DNA of 64,000 bases, from contig WJXW01000006.1 in assembly GCA_015832175.1 (NCBI GenBank), positions 806,001 through 870,000 on the forward strand, read 5' to 3'. The notes under the pieces are model-generated. The model searched no databases. It saw nothing but the letters and a program-made list of their open reading frames with translations, and was not told where the DNA came from. The position numbers and the translations under genes are program-made. Position 1 is the stretch's first letter. Each line of letters begins with the position of its first letter. This stretch comes from Paraphaeosphaeria minitans. Its lineage: Eukaryota; Ascomycota; Dothideomycetes; Pleosporales; Didymosphaeriaceae. Of the stretch, positions 25,460-38,478 are shown in pieces.

Positions 25460-25890
25460 TATTAAATCCAAGAGGGTAGCTAGTCCTAAAGGGTTAAGGT
25501 TGGTTCTCGGGCAGGAGTACTTACAGAAGGTAGAAGGTCTTATTAATATAATAGTATCTTGCAAAGTGTAATAAGTTAACAATTTAGTCTACTAGAATCT
25601 AAACGATAGATTAATAAACAGATTAAATATAAGTATAGAGAGTCCATTCTTGCGTTCCTATATACTAAGTAAAGTCTACTCTATAAAGAGTGCTCTGTAG
25701 GGAGCGCTCTATAGAGAGCGGTTATGTGTGTTATACTTTATTACAGAGTAATTAAGCGCTCTGTAGAGAGCAGTTACGTAACTCCTTTTTTTAAGGCGTA
25801 GCTAGTATTAAATCCCCACTCAATCCTTACTACGCGCCCACTAGGTACAAAACTAGCTTCTTGCTATTATATAGATTCTAGATCCTAATA
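25460..25890 (-). repeat. LTR of element C (3' LTR, reverse orientation)
   Basis: 431 bp. In its own orientation it runs TATTAGGATC (ancestral TGTTAGGATC) to GGATTTAATA. A polypurine tract reads as TTATCCCCTCTCTTTT just after 25890. Confidence 0.85.
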
Positions 25891-28800
25891 TTATCCCCTC
25901 TCTTTTACAGATTTGTCCTAAATTATATATTTAGACCTTAGCTATTATTACGTAAGCTGTTCTACTAACCCTACTTACTATAAGTACGTCTATTAGTATT
26001 ATGCCTAGCGACTCTACTATTTAAAAACATTAATTAAATTACAAGATCTAAGAAGCTAATATTATCGCAGAGAACTCTCGTATTAATTACAGTTTTAAAG
26101 GTTCTATTTACTACGTTATACTAGATTTAGGTTTAAAGTGTTCTAAATGTATTCACTTAGGTTGTTTGTGTGTGAACATAAGTTAGTTGTTACTAGATAA
26201 GACCCGCAAAGAGTATAAGAAAAAAGTTAAGGAGGATAAAAAGGCGTTATCTCTTTTAATAGTGCAGTTATTATAAAATAAGAAAATACTAGCTTAGGCT
26301 AAAGAGCGTGCTTATAAGAAGACGTTATATTTAGCTGCAGAAATAACTACAGATGGTAAGGACATAAATACAGATACTGTTAATTATCCTACTACTATAG
26401 CAACTGTTAGTTACTCTACAGCGATATAGTTAACGCTTAACATAGTAGACACTATAGCGTTAGTACTATAATCCTCCTAGGTATATTTATATTTCTAATA
26501 GAATTTCTTAATCTTTTGCTAACAGTTTCCTAGATTGTTTTTTAGTTCCTAGGTGTTTTTGCTATGTGGGTAACCTTTTTACTTAATAAGATACGTGTTA
26601 TTTTGCTAATTGTATTCTAGGATTCTTTTAACCTTAAATTTATTTTCTTCCTTAGTCTAGTAGTAGAAGGTGGTTTTAACTAGTGTATTAGGGTCTGCTA
26701 GTTCTAGTAGTAACACGTAGAATACTAGGTATATCTTTGCATCTAGCGGTAGTTCTAACTTATAGTTCACTAGTAATATTTGCTTAGAAATGTAAAATAG
26801 TCTAACCTTAATATAATCTAGTTTCTTGTGTTTCCTCTTCTAAGTTTAAAGATTCTTTATAAGTAGATATGCTTTATCCCCCTTCTTTAGCTAAGGCGTT
26901 ATTTTTTATTTTTAATTTTAGTAAGAAATTAATTGCTATTAAGCTTTTTTAAAGTTCTCTTAGAGTTACTAGTATATTTTCTCTATATTTTCTGCTATAT
27001 CTATAGCTTCCTTTACTTTAATTATTGTAGGAAATTGTTAGTTAAAGAGATGTAGGTGTCTTCTATAGTTTATATAGAATAGTGTATATCCTAATACTGC
27101 TAATACTTTATTATTATAGGCTAACTATGCTATAGGTAGTAATAAAATCTAGTTATTCTTCTAACTATTGCAGTAGATGCGTAGGTACATTTCTATAGTT
27201 TAGTTTATAGGTTCTATCTGTCTATCTATTTATAGATAGTAAGCTATTAATAGCTTTTGTTTCGTTCTAAGTAGTGCTATAAGCGTTGTCTAATAATTTA
27301 ACGTGAAGAGCTTGTCTCTGTCGCTAATAATTATTTTTGGGATTCTGTGGTGTCTAATTAGTCTATCTAGAATAAGAAAAGCGAGTTTCTTTACTATTAT
27401 TCTTTTAAAGTATAGAATAAGCTTAATATACTTAGTTAGTTAGTAGACTATTACTAGTATACTATTGTATTTAATTCCTATTATTAGATCTTTAGAGTTT
27501 AGAATTCCTGTAACAAAATCTATAGTAATATCTTTCTATAGTGCTGTTAGTATTCTAATTGCTTACATCTCTCTATATTTAAGATATGTGCTATATTTAT
27601 TTCTTTAGCATTCTATATATTTATAGATATAAGTTATTACAGTTTCTTTAATTCTTTTAAAGGTGTAATTCCTTTAGATAAGTTTTATTATCTTTGTGAT
27701 GCCTAGGTGTCTATATATAGGGTCATTATAGTATTATTAGATAATCTTAGTCTATAGATGTTCTAGAACTTCTTAGTTAACTACTAAAAGTTAATTTAGT
27801 TCTACTATTAGTTCTAGAGATCTGTCTTTAGCTTTACAAAGAATTGCGAAGAAGGTTTTTACCTTTTCTCTTACTAAATTACTTTATTAGCTAAGAGCGT
27901 CTACTCTACTATTTTTTTTTTAGCTATATAGATAATTTTAAACTTATACTACCTAGTAGTCTACAACTATTTTTGTTATTATAGCGTAAGTTCTTTTGTT
28001 GTTGTGAACCTTAGAAGGTTCTTATAATCTATATAGATTTCTAGTGTTAAGTAACTAAGCGCGTAAATCCTTTAGTGCTTTAAGGCTTTAATAATAGCGT
28101 AGAGTTCTTTATTATATACGTTATATTATGTTTTGGCGTTATTAAATTTACATAAGTAATAGGCAATTAGGTACTATTTACTATTATGTTCTTATTTAGC
28201 GTAGGCGCCTAGCGTAAGATCGCTAGTGTCTATTTTAAAGCGTAGTAGTTTATCGCTTCTAAAATAAATAAAGACAGGTTCTATAATATATACTGTCTTA
28301 AGGAGTTAGAATAATATTCTATACTTATTTATCTATTTAAAGGGTACATCCTTCTTTATAAAATTTATTAAAGGTATTATAACTTTTACGTAATTTTGGA
28401 TAAATTGTTAATTAAATCTATAGAATCCTAAGAATTCTTAGATGTTCTTAGCTGTCTTTAGTATTAGCTAGTTCTTAATATATTTAACTTTACTTAGTGC
28501 TATCTTAATTCCTTCTATAGTAATAATGTGTTCTAGGAATTTAAGTTATTTAATGTTAAACTTATATTTCTTAAGTTTAATACAAAGGCATACTTTGTCT
28601 AGTGCTTCTAGTACTGTCTATACATACTTGGTATAGTCTGATTTGTTTTTGGAAAAGACAAGGATATTATCTATATACGCAATAACAAATATGTCTAGAT
28701 GTTTATAAAGTACGTTGTTAATAAGTGCTATAAAAGCTGCTAGTGCATTTATAAGTCTAAATAGCATAACCTTATACTTAAATAGTCTGTAGCGTAATTA

Positions 28801-31689
28801 AAACGCTGTTTTCTATTCTTTACTTTTTTTAATTTATATAAGGTGGTAACTATCTCTTAGATCTATTATTATAAATATCTTAGCTTAAGATAATTAATCT
28901 TATAACTCTGTAATATTTAGTAGTAGATATTAGTTCTTTATTATTATATTATTAAGTTGTTAGTAGTTAACGTATAGTCTGTCTAATCTATCCTTTTTCT
29001 TAATAAACATAAAAGGGCTTACTGCTAGTGACTTTAATAGTTATATATATTCTTTCTTAAAGTTTATCTTAATAAAATTACGTTCTTTAAGGAGTTCTTC
29101 TCCTATCTTACTATATAGTAGTCTAAAGGGTGGCGTCTTCTCTTCTTCTAGGTCTATTGTAAGATCCTAGGGTTAATATTCTAGTAGGTTTACTTTTCCT
29201 TCCTTTTCTATAAATATATGTGTCTATTTCCTGTACTCTCTTAGTAAAGTAAAAGGTGTACTATTATCCTCCTTCTTACACTTCTTAACCTAGTAGTTCC
29301 TACTAGCGTCTGCTAAGGTATACTTCTATTTTTTAATTATTTATCGCAGTATTATGTTATTAATAACTCCCTTATCTACTATTAGTTTTAGTTAATATAT
29401 AGGCTTTGCTTATAATATATAATTACAGCGTTTAAATAATATTTTCTTTATACCCTAGTTAATCTACAGGTTATATATTATTAACTAAAGTAATCCTAAG
29501 ACTAACTTATGCTTAGATCCTAGTAAGATATCTAAGGTAAGTTCCTCTCTATGTCCTTAGACTATTATTATAGTAGTGACCTCCTAGTGTATCTAAGGTG
29601 TCTTAGGCATTAGGAATCTATTTGCAACATAGATAATATAAGGTACTTTTTTCTTTAATATTATAAGTCCTACTTATCTTACTATCTAATAAGATATAAA
29701 ATTCTTTTCTACTCCTAAGTCTATAAGAGCTTAAGCCTATATTCTTTTAAGCTATACTACTAGCTTAACTAATACTGTGCTTACTATAGTATTTAATTTA
29801 ATAAAATGTTTTCTTATCTAAGTCTAGGCCTAAAAAAGACATCTATTTATATAGCTTATAGTTAAGTTTAGGTGCCTAGTATACGTTTCTAAGTATCTAC
29901 TTCTATTATTATTCTTAAATATATAGCTTATATAGATTATCTTTTTCTTCTTTCTATAAAGATATTCTTCTATTTTTCCTCCCGCAGTCTTTACTATTCC
30001 TATGTACTAGTTAAATTAGTAGTTCTATTATTACTTCTTACATAGGGTAGTCTATAAAGCTGTCTAAATGTTTAGCTATATAGTAGTATTTACAGTCTTA
30101 GTTTAGACACGTATACTAGTATAGTTACATGTAGTCTCTATTAATAAGTATATTATAGTATTTGTTACCCTTTAGCGTGAGGTAAAGAAAGTATTTTACT
30201 TATTATTTATTCTAAAGGTGTTTATCATAAGCTATAATAGAGTAGTCTATCTATATTTATCTATAGCGTAGTTTTCTTTTAGGTTGTTTCTTGTTCTTCT
30301 CTTTCTCTATTTTATATTATACATATATTAGTTCTTCGCAATATATCTATATACAGAATTAGTGTGTAGGATTTTAGTAGTCTAGGTAGTACTTTAGTAC
30401 GTAGTCTAACTTCTTATTTTCGTAGGGTTACATTCCTTTTAGTGCCTAGTAGGGTTCTATATAGTCCTAAACATTTAGTTTATACTTAGGTGATATAGGG
30501 TTGTCTTCTTCCTGCCTACTTTATAAGTAAGGAGTAGGAGATCTTAGTATCTCTTCTACGTCTTCTATGTTATAGTATATATTAGAGTTGTCTTCTAGAT
30601 CTTTATATAGTTATAAGTTAGGTAAATCTAATTACTTACTTTGCTTTAGTGTAACGCATTAGTAACTAAATAGTGTTATAATAACTTTCTATTCCTTATT
30701 AGGTTCTTAGTCCTTAATAGTTAGTATATTTAACTTAGTTTAATAGACTTTATTCTTTAATCTATAGTTCCTGGCTATATAGCCTGGTTTACTACATATA
30801 AAGTATTTATAGGTCTTAGTTATTAGTTATTAACTTCTATTAGAAACACGTTTATTAGACTACTTAAGGCCTATCCTTCTTTTTTTTCTTTTACCTATGT
30901 AGTTAAACTAGATATCTTCTATTAGTTTGTATCTCTAGTAGTTCCTTAGCTATTACTTTTAGACAATTCTAATAGGGTTCTTATAAACTACTTTTATTAG
31001 TTATCTAAAGCTTATCGCTCTAGGGTTTTAGTAGAGCTCTTATTGCAATAAAAACTACTCTCTATTAATCCTAATAGTTTCTTTATATAGTTCCTTAAGG
31101 TTAGCAATTTATGCACTACTACGTAAGAGTTCCTTACATAGTTTCTATTTAAGTCCTTATTTATATATATCTTAGAGAGATTTATTGTTCTAGTTAAGCT
31201 ACACAGCGTATCTATAAAACTTAGCTATGTACTTAGCTACTAATTGTTTCTAAGTTATAGTCTAAATTTTTACCTTTATAATAGAGTCCTTATTAGTAAT
31301 TTTAAAGAGTTATTTAAGGTATTTCTTGAAGTTATTATAATCTTTAATAATATTAACTACATTAGCGTGCTTATTTACGTAATTGTTGTTATTATTATTA
31401 TAGTCTATTCCTAGGTACTTTTTAAGGTAGAGATAGATCTATAATTCTATATCTCCTTATATATATATTACTGTAAAGATAACCTTCTTCTTATCTTTAA
31501 AGGGTTTATTTAAGTTAAAAAAGTAGAGGTTTAACTAGAGAATCTAGATGTTAGTTTAAGATTATTTACTAAAGTAGAGATTAGGTTTATGCGCCTTACT
31601 ACTATCCTTTATAGAAGTAATCTTAGCAGCACCTAAAGCTGTAGAAGAGGTAGAAGTTTATAAAGTACTTATGTTAAGGGTGTTTAAGG
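25891..31689 (-). pseudogene. C/D hybrid gag-pol interior, reverse orientation
   Basis: Minus-strand chromovirus polyprotein homologous to element A. Gag knuckle ('YFICSKPGYIARNY') at about 30765-30815, protease at about 29700, RT with 'YIDNILVFS' at about 28650-28690, RNase H near 28250, integrase at about 27700-26900 and chromodomain at about 26620-26520. Gln/Trp-site stops run throughout. The 3' half should derive from element C (it joins a C LTR). The 5' half should derive from D (it joins the D LTR remainder at 31690). The crossover point within it is not resolved. Confidence 0.75.
26070..26471 (+). pseudogene. Antisense accessory ORF of element C: best-preserved Cys-knuckle/coiled-coil gene
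   Basis: On the plus strand, antisense to the surrounding pol and starting about 180 bp inside the 3' LTR, is a long frame with a clear knuckle 'GLKCSKCIHLGCLCVNI' (26130-26180). A Lys/Glu-rich helical stretch follows ('LLLDKTRKEYKKKVKED', 'NKKILA', 'AKERAYKKTLYLAAE') of about 65 residues, then a Thr/Asn-rich tail. Only a few stops occur, all at Gln sites. This is the least mutated of the four versions and would be the best query for homologues. Spacing C-x2-C-x5-C-x1-C is visible. A nucleic-acid-binding knuckle is an inference. Confidence 0.65.
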
Positions 31690-31873
31690 TATTAAATCTA
31701 AGAGGGTAGCTAGTCCTAAAGGGTTAAAGTTAGTTCTTAGGTAGGAGTACTTACAGAAGGTAGAAAGTCTTATTAATATAATAGTATTTTACAAAGTGTA
31801 ATAAGTTAATAATTTGGTCTACTAGAATCTAAACAATAGATTAATAAACAGATTAAATATAAGTATAGAGAGC
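31690..31873 (-). repeat. Inverted remainder of the element D 5' LTR with target duplication AGAGC
   Basis: 184 bp reading TATTAAATCT...TATAGAGAGC. It is the reverse complement of the R/U5 part of a D/C/A-type LTR, starting exactly at the GCTCT insertion site. It abuts the forward C LTR at 31874 without spacer, which reveals the inversion. Confidence 0.8.
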
Positions 31874-32304
31874 TGTTAGGATCTGGAATCCATATAATGG
31901 CGGGAAGCCAGTTTTGTACCTAGTGGGCGCGTAGTAAGGATTAAGCGGGGATTTAATGCTGGCTACGTCTTAAATAAAGGGGTTACGTGACTGCTCTCCA
32001 CAGAGCGCTTAATTGCTCTGTAATAGAGCATAACACATATAACCGCTCTCTATAGAGCGCTCCCCACAGAGCGCTCCCTATAGAGCAGACTTTACTTAGT
32101 ATATAGGAACGCAAGGATAGACTCTCTATACTTATGTTTAATCTATTTATTAATCTATTATTTAGATTCTAGCAGACTAAATTATTAACTTATTACACTT
32201 CGCAAGATACTATTATATTAATAAAACTTTCTACCTTCTATAAGTACTCCTGCCTAAGAACTAACTTTAACCCTTTAGGACTAGCTACCCTCTTAGATTT
32301 AATA
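31874..32304 (+). repeat. LTR of element C (5' LTR, now forward)
   Basis: 431 bp, TGTTAGGATCTGG to GATTTAATA, the same length as the reverse copy at 25460. U3 contains a cluster of GAGCGCTC/AGAGC palindromic words at 31990-32090. The first 100 bp are almost free of RIP. Confidence 0.85.
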
Positions 32305-35300
32305 TCTTAAACACCCTTAATATAAGTACTTTATAAACTCCTACCTCTTTTACAGCTTTAGGTGCCGCTAAAATTACTCTTATAAAAGATAGTAGTAAGG
32401 CGTATAAACCTAATCTCTACTTTAGTAAACAATCTTAAACTAACGTCTAGATTCTCTAGTTAGACCTCTACTTCTTTCACTTAGACAAACCTCTTAAAGA
32501 TAAAAAGAAAGTTATTTTTACAGTAATATATATATAAAGAGATATAGGATTATAGATTTATCCCTACTTTAAAAAGTACCTAGGAATGGACTATAACAAT
32601 AATAATAACAATTACACAAATAAGCACGCTAATATAGTTAATATTATTAAGGATTATAATAACTTTAAAAAATACCTTAAATAACTTTCTAGGATTACTA
32701 ATAAGGACTCTATTATAAAGGCAAAGATTTAGACTATAACTTAGAAATAATTAGTAGCTAAGTATATAGCTAAGTTTTGTAGGTACGCTGTGTAACTTAA
32801 CTAGGACAATAAATCTCTTTAGGATATATATAAATAAGAACTTAAATAGAAACTATATAAGGAACTCCTACGTAGTAGTGCGCGAATTACTAACCTTAAA
32901 GAACTATATAAAGAAACTATTAGGATTAATAAAGAATAGTTCTTACTATAATAGGAGCTCTACTAAAACCCTAGGATAATAAGCTTTAGATAACTAGCAA
33001 AAGTGGTTTATAAAAACTTTATTAGAATTGTCTAAAAGTAATAGCTAAGGAACTACTAGAGATACAAACTAATAGAAGATGTCTAGTTTAACTATATAGG
33101 TAAAGGAAAAGAAGGAAAAATAGACTCTAAGTAGCCTAATAAATGCGTCTCTAATAGAAGTTAACAACTAATAACTAAAACCTATAAATACTTTACATGT
33201 AGTAAACTAGGCTATATAGCTAGGAACTATAGATTAAAGAACAAAGTCTATTAAACTAAGTTAAATATACTAACTATTAAGAACTAAGAACCTAATAAAG
33301 AATAAGAAGTTATTATAACGCTATTTAGTTACTAACGCGTTATACTAGAATAAAGTAAGTAATTAGATTTACCTAACTTATAATTATATAAAGATCTAGA
33401 AGACGACTCTAATGTATACTATAATATAGAAGACGTAGAAGAAATACTAAGATCTTCTACTCTTTACTTATAAAGTAGGCGGGAAGAAGACAACCCTATA
33501 TTACCTAAGTATAAACTAAATATTTAGGACTATATAGAACCCTACTAGGCACTAAAAGGAATGCAACCCTATAAAAATAAGAAATTAGACTACGTACTAA
33601 AGTACTACTTAGACCACTAAAATCCTATATACTAATTCTATATGTAGACGCATTGCGAAGAACTAATATACACATAATATAAGGTAGAGAAAAAAGAGAA
33701 TAAGAAATAACCTAGAAGGAAACTGCGCTATAAATAGATATAGACAGACTACCTTATTATAGCTTACAATAAACACCTCTAGGATAAATAATAAGTAAAA
33801 TACTTTCCTTACTTTACGCTAAAGGGCAACAAATGCTGTAATATACTTATTAATAGAGACTATATATAACTATACTAGTACACGTGTTTAAACTAAGACT
33901 ATAAATACTACTATATAGCTAAACATTTAGACAGCTTTGCAAACTACCCTATATAAGAAGTAATAATAGAACTACTAATTTAACTAGTATATAGGAACAG
34001 TAAAGACCGCAGGAGGAAAAATAGAAGAACATCCTTATAGGAAGAAGAAAAAGACAATCTACACAAGCTATATACTTAAGAGTAATAATAGAAGTAGATA
34101 CTTAGAAACGTATACTAGACACTAGAACTTAACTATAATCTACACAAATAGATGTCTTTTTTAGGCCTAAACTTAGATAAGAAAACGCCTTTATTAAATT
34201 AAATACTATAGTAAGCATAGTATTAGTTAAGCTACTAGTATAGCTTAAAAGAATATAGGCTTAAGCTCTTATAGACTTAGGAGTAGGAAGGAACTTTATA
34301 TTTTATTAGATAGTAAGATAAGTAGGACTTATAATATTAAATAAAAAAGTACCTTATATTATCTATGTTGCAAATAGATTCCTAATGCCTAAGACACCTT
34401 AGATACACTAGGAGGTCACTACTATAATAATAGTCTAAGGACATAGAGAGGAACTTACCTTAGATATCTTACTAGGATCTAAGCATAAGTTAGTCTTAGG
34501 ATTACTTTAGTTAATAATATATAACCTATAGATTAACTAGGGTATAAAGAAAATATTATTTAAACACTGTAATTATATATTATAAGTAAAGCCTACATAT
34601 TAACTAAAACTAATAGTAGATAAGGGAGTTATTAATAACATAATACTGCGATAAATAATTAAAAAATAGAAGTATACCTTAGCAGACGCTAGTAGGAACT
34701 ACTAGGTTAAGAAGTGTAAGAAGGAGGATAATAGTACACCTTTTACCTTACTAAGAGAGTACAGGAAATAGACACATATATTTATAGAAAAGGAAGGAAA
34801 AGTAAACCTACTAGAATATTAACCCTAGGATCTTACAATAGACCTAGAAGAAGGGAAGACACTACTCTTTAGACTACTATATAGTAAGATAGGAGAAGAA
34901 CTTCTTAAAGAACGTAATTTTATTAAGACAAACTTTAAAAAAGGATATATATAACTATTAAAGTTACTAGCAGTAAGCCCTTTTATATTTATTAAGAAAA
35001 AAAATAGATTAGATAGACTATACGTTAACTACTAATAACTTAACAACATAATAATAAAGAACTAATATCTACTACTAAATATTATAGAGTTATAAGATTA
35101 ACTATCTTAAGCTAAGATATTCATAATAATAGATCTAAGAGATAGTTACTACCTTATATAAATTAAAAAAAGTAAAGAATAGAAAATAGTGTTTTAATTA
35201 CGCTATAGACTATTTAAGTATAAAGTTATACTATTTAGACTTACAAATGCACTAGTAGCTTTTATAGCACTTATTAATAACGTACTTTGTAAATATCTAG

Positions 35301-38066
35301 ATATATTTATTATCACGTATATAGACAATATCCTTGTCTTTTCTAAAAACGAATTAGACCACACTAAGTATGTATAGACAGTACTAGAAGCACTAGACAA
35401 AGCATACCTTTATATTAAACTTAAGAAATGTAAGTTTAACGTTAAATAATTTAAATTCTTAGAACACATTATTACTATAGAAGGAATTAAAATGGCACTA
35501 AGTAAAATTAAATATATTAAGAACTGGCTAATACTAAAGATAGCTAAGAATATCTAAGAATTCTTAGAATTCTATAGATTTAACTAACAATTTATCTAAG
35601 ATTACGTATAGGTTACAATAGCCTTAATAAATCTTATAAAGAAGGACGTACCCTTTAAATAAATAAATAAGTGTAGAATATTATTCTAACTCCTTAAGAC
35701 AGTATATATTATAGAACCTATCTTTATTTATTTTAGAAGCGATAAACTACTACGCTTTAAAATAGACGCTAGCAATCTTACACTAGGCGCTTACGCTAAA
35801 TAAGAATATAATAGTAAATAGCACCTAATTGCCTATTACTTATGTAAATTTAATAACGCCAAAACACAATATAATATATATAATAAAGAACTCTACGCTA
35901 TTATTAAAGCCTTAAAGCACTAGAGGATCTATACACTTAATTACTTAATACTAGAAATCTATATAAATTATAAGAACCTTCTAAGGTTCACAATAACAAA
36001 AGAACTTACGCTATAATAATAAAGATAGTTATAGACTACTAGGCAGTATAAGTTTAAAATTATCTATATAGCTAGGAAAGAAAATAGCAGAGCAGACACT
36101 CTTAGCTAACAAAGTAATCTAGTAGGAGAAAAGGCAAAAACCTTCTCTATAATCCTTTATAAAGCTAAAAATAGATCTCTAGAACTAATAGTAGAACTAA
36201 ATTAACTTTTAATAATTAACTAAGAAGTTCTAAAACATCTACAGACTAAGATTATCTAATAATACTATAATAACCCTATGTACGGACACCTAGGCATCAC
36301 AAAGACAATAGAACTTATCTAAAGGAATTACACCTTTAAAGGAATTAAGGAAGCTATAATAACTTACATTTATAAATATATAGAATACTAAAGAAATAAA
36401 CATAGTACATATCTTAAATATAGAGAGATATAAGCAGTTAGAATACTAATAGCACTATAGAAAGATATTACTATAAATTTTATTATAGGAATTCTAAACT
36501 CTAAGGATCTAATAATAGGAATTAAATATAATAGTATACTAGTAGTAGTCTGCTAACTAACTAAGTATGTTAAGCTTATTCTATATCTTAAAAGAATAAC
36601 AGCAAAGGAACTTGCTTTTTTTATCCTAGACTAACTAATTAGACACTACAGAATTCTAAAAATAATTATTAGTAATAGAGATAAGCTCTTTATGTTAAAT
36701 TATTAGACAACGCTTATAGTCCTGCTTAGAACAAAATAAAAGCTATTAACAGCTTACTATCTATAAATAAATAGATAGATAGAACGTACGAACTAAACTA
36801 TAGAAACGTACCTACGCATCTACTATAACAGTTAGAAAAATAACTAGGTTTTATTACTACCTATAGTATAGTTAGCCTATAATAATAAAGTATTAGTAGT
36901 ATTAGGATATACACTATTCTATACAAACTATAGAAGACACCTACATCTCTTTAATTAACAATTTCCTACAATAATTAAAGTAAAAGAAGCTATAAATATA
37001 GTAGAAAATATAAAGAAAATATACTAACAACTCTAAGAGAATCTTAAGAAAGCTTAGTAGTAATTAATTTTATACTAAAACTAAAAACAAAAAATAGCAC
37101 CTTAGCTAAAGAAGGGGGATAAAGTATATCTACTTACAAAGAACCTTTAAACTTAGAAGAAGAAATATAAGAAACTAGATTATATTAAGGTTAGACTATT
37201 TTATATTTCTAAGTAAATATTACTAGTAAACTACAAGTTGGAACTACTGCCAGATGTAAAGATACACCTAGTATTCTACGTATTACTACTAGAACTAGCA
37301 GACCCTAATATATAAGTTAAAACCACCTTCTACTACTAGACTAAAGAAGAAAACAAATTTAAGGTTAAAAGAATTCTAGAATATAATTAGTATAATAACG
37401 TATACCTTATTAAGTGGAAAGGTTACTCACACAGCGAAAACACTTAGGAACTAAAGAACTACCTAGGAAACTGTTAATAAAAGATTAAAGAATTCTATTA
37501 ACAAACTTACTTAAGATAGTAACGCTAAGGAATTATCCTAGAACTCTAGAGGCAGGTTGTTTATTATAGACTATATAGATATACTAAGTTTAGCTAGACT
37601 AGTAGGCTAAGTAGGATAGGCTAGGTCCTCCTTTAACTCTAACTCTATTAGCGCAGCACTCTCTACTACAATAACTTTACTAGTACGCTTTTTATTCTAC
37701 GCTAATTATTTTAATAACTAATTCTCTTTTATGCGCGCTACGTATAGGGCTTTAAACGCTATATCTTATTCTTTTTACGCCTCTAATATTTGCGCCTCTA
37801 ATTTCTTCTTCTTAGTAATTAACTATAAGAACTTATTTTTAGTAATAGCTATATTATACTTTAAGTTTTATTTCTAATACTTACTACACTTCCCTAAGCT
37901 AATATAGACTTTATAAATATAGGAATACGACTTACAGAAGGAGCACTTTAACACTATAACTACTCTATAGTTTTTAATAATAGAGATAAGGCCGTAACAA
38001 CGCTTTATAGAATTACAGTTAGTAGGTATAATTCTTTAGGACAAAGAATAGAAAGGGAGGGAATAA
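32305..38066 (+). pseudogene. C/D hybrid gag-pol interior, forward orientation
   Basis: Plus-strand chromovirus polyprotein, homologous to element A. Gag knuckle at about 33190-33235, protease near 34275, RT 'YIDNILVFS' at about 35318-35345, RNase H at about 35760-35930, integrase at about 36280-37200, and a chromodomain with 'YLIKWKGYSHSENTQE' at about 37400-37470, where the TGG Trp codon is still intact. Stops otherwise mark Gln/Trp sites. The 5' end joins a C LTR and the 3' end a D LTR, as expected from the inversion. A purine tract GAAAGGGAGGGAATAA precedes 38067. Confidence 0.78.
37620..37960 (-). pseudogene. Antisense accessory ORF of element D: Cys-knuckle plus coiled-coil-like protein
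   Basis: Minus-strand frame between chromodomain and 3' LTR. The N-terminal knuckle reads 'VLKCSFCKSYSYIYKVY' then 'LGKCSKY' (37955-37870), a C-x2-C ... C-x2-C/Y arrangement with Tyr at probable RIPped Cys codons. It is followed by 'ITKKKKLEAQILEA', 'DIAFKALYVARIKEN' and 'NKKRTSKVIVVESAALIEL', a charged helical region. Stops lie only at Gln codons. Position and orientation match the frames in A, B and C. Confidence 0.6.
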
Positions 38067-38478
38067 TGTTATGTACTAGATAATAACGTAGGACTTAGGC
38101 ACTTATAAAGATGTAATAAAGTAATAATAGGGTTATAAATATAATAAAAAAACGCTAAGTAACTTAGATTAGGTTACGTAATGTGCTTAGTTACTTAGCG
38201 GCACTAAGTAGTAGAGTTAGGTTACGTAAAGTGCTTAGTTACTTAGTGGCACTAAGTAGCGGAGCAGCCTTAGTATATAGGAACGCAAGAATAGGCTCTC
38301 TATACTTATGTTTAATCTATTTATTAATCTATTGTTTAGATTCTAGCAGACTAAATTATTAACTTATTACACTTTGTAAAATACTATTATATTAATAAGA
38401 CCTTCCACCTTCTATAAGTACTCCTGCCTAAGCACCAACCTTAACCCTTTAGGACTAGCTACCCTCTTGGATTTAACA
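38067..38478 (+). repeat. 3' LTR of element D
   Basis: 412 bp, TGTTATGTACTAG to GGATTTAACA, followed by CTAAG. Against the 5' fragment at 25227 almost every difference in the first 100 bp is C-to-T or G-to-A. Confidence 0.9.

Larger units (their letters stand above)
25227..38478. mobile_element. Nested and inverted pair of Gypsy chromoviruses D and C inside B2
   Basis: Element D (TGTTATGTAC...GATTTAACA LTRs) is flanked by a perfect CTAAG duplication (25222-25226 and 38479-38483). Its 5' LTR is cut after 233 bp at GCTCT (25455-25459) by a reverse-oriented element C. The rest of that D LTR appears inverted at 31690-31873 and ends in AGAGC (31869-31873), the complement of GCTCT, directly beside a forward C LTR (31874-32304). 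The simplest reading is that C inserted in reverse into the 5' LTR of D, then recombination between the two opposed homologous interiors inverted the middle. Each interior segment is therefore a C/D hybrid. All coding regions are RIPped. Confidence 0.8.

Noticed and set aside
35203..35400. 65-codon minus-strand frame
   Set aside because: Antisense shadow of the reverse transcriptase of the forward C/D interior.
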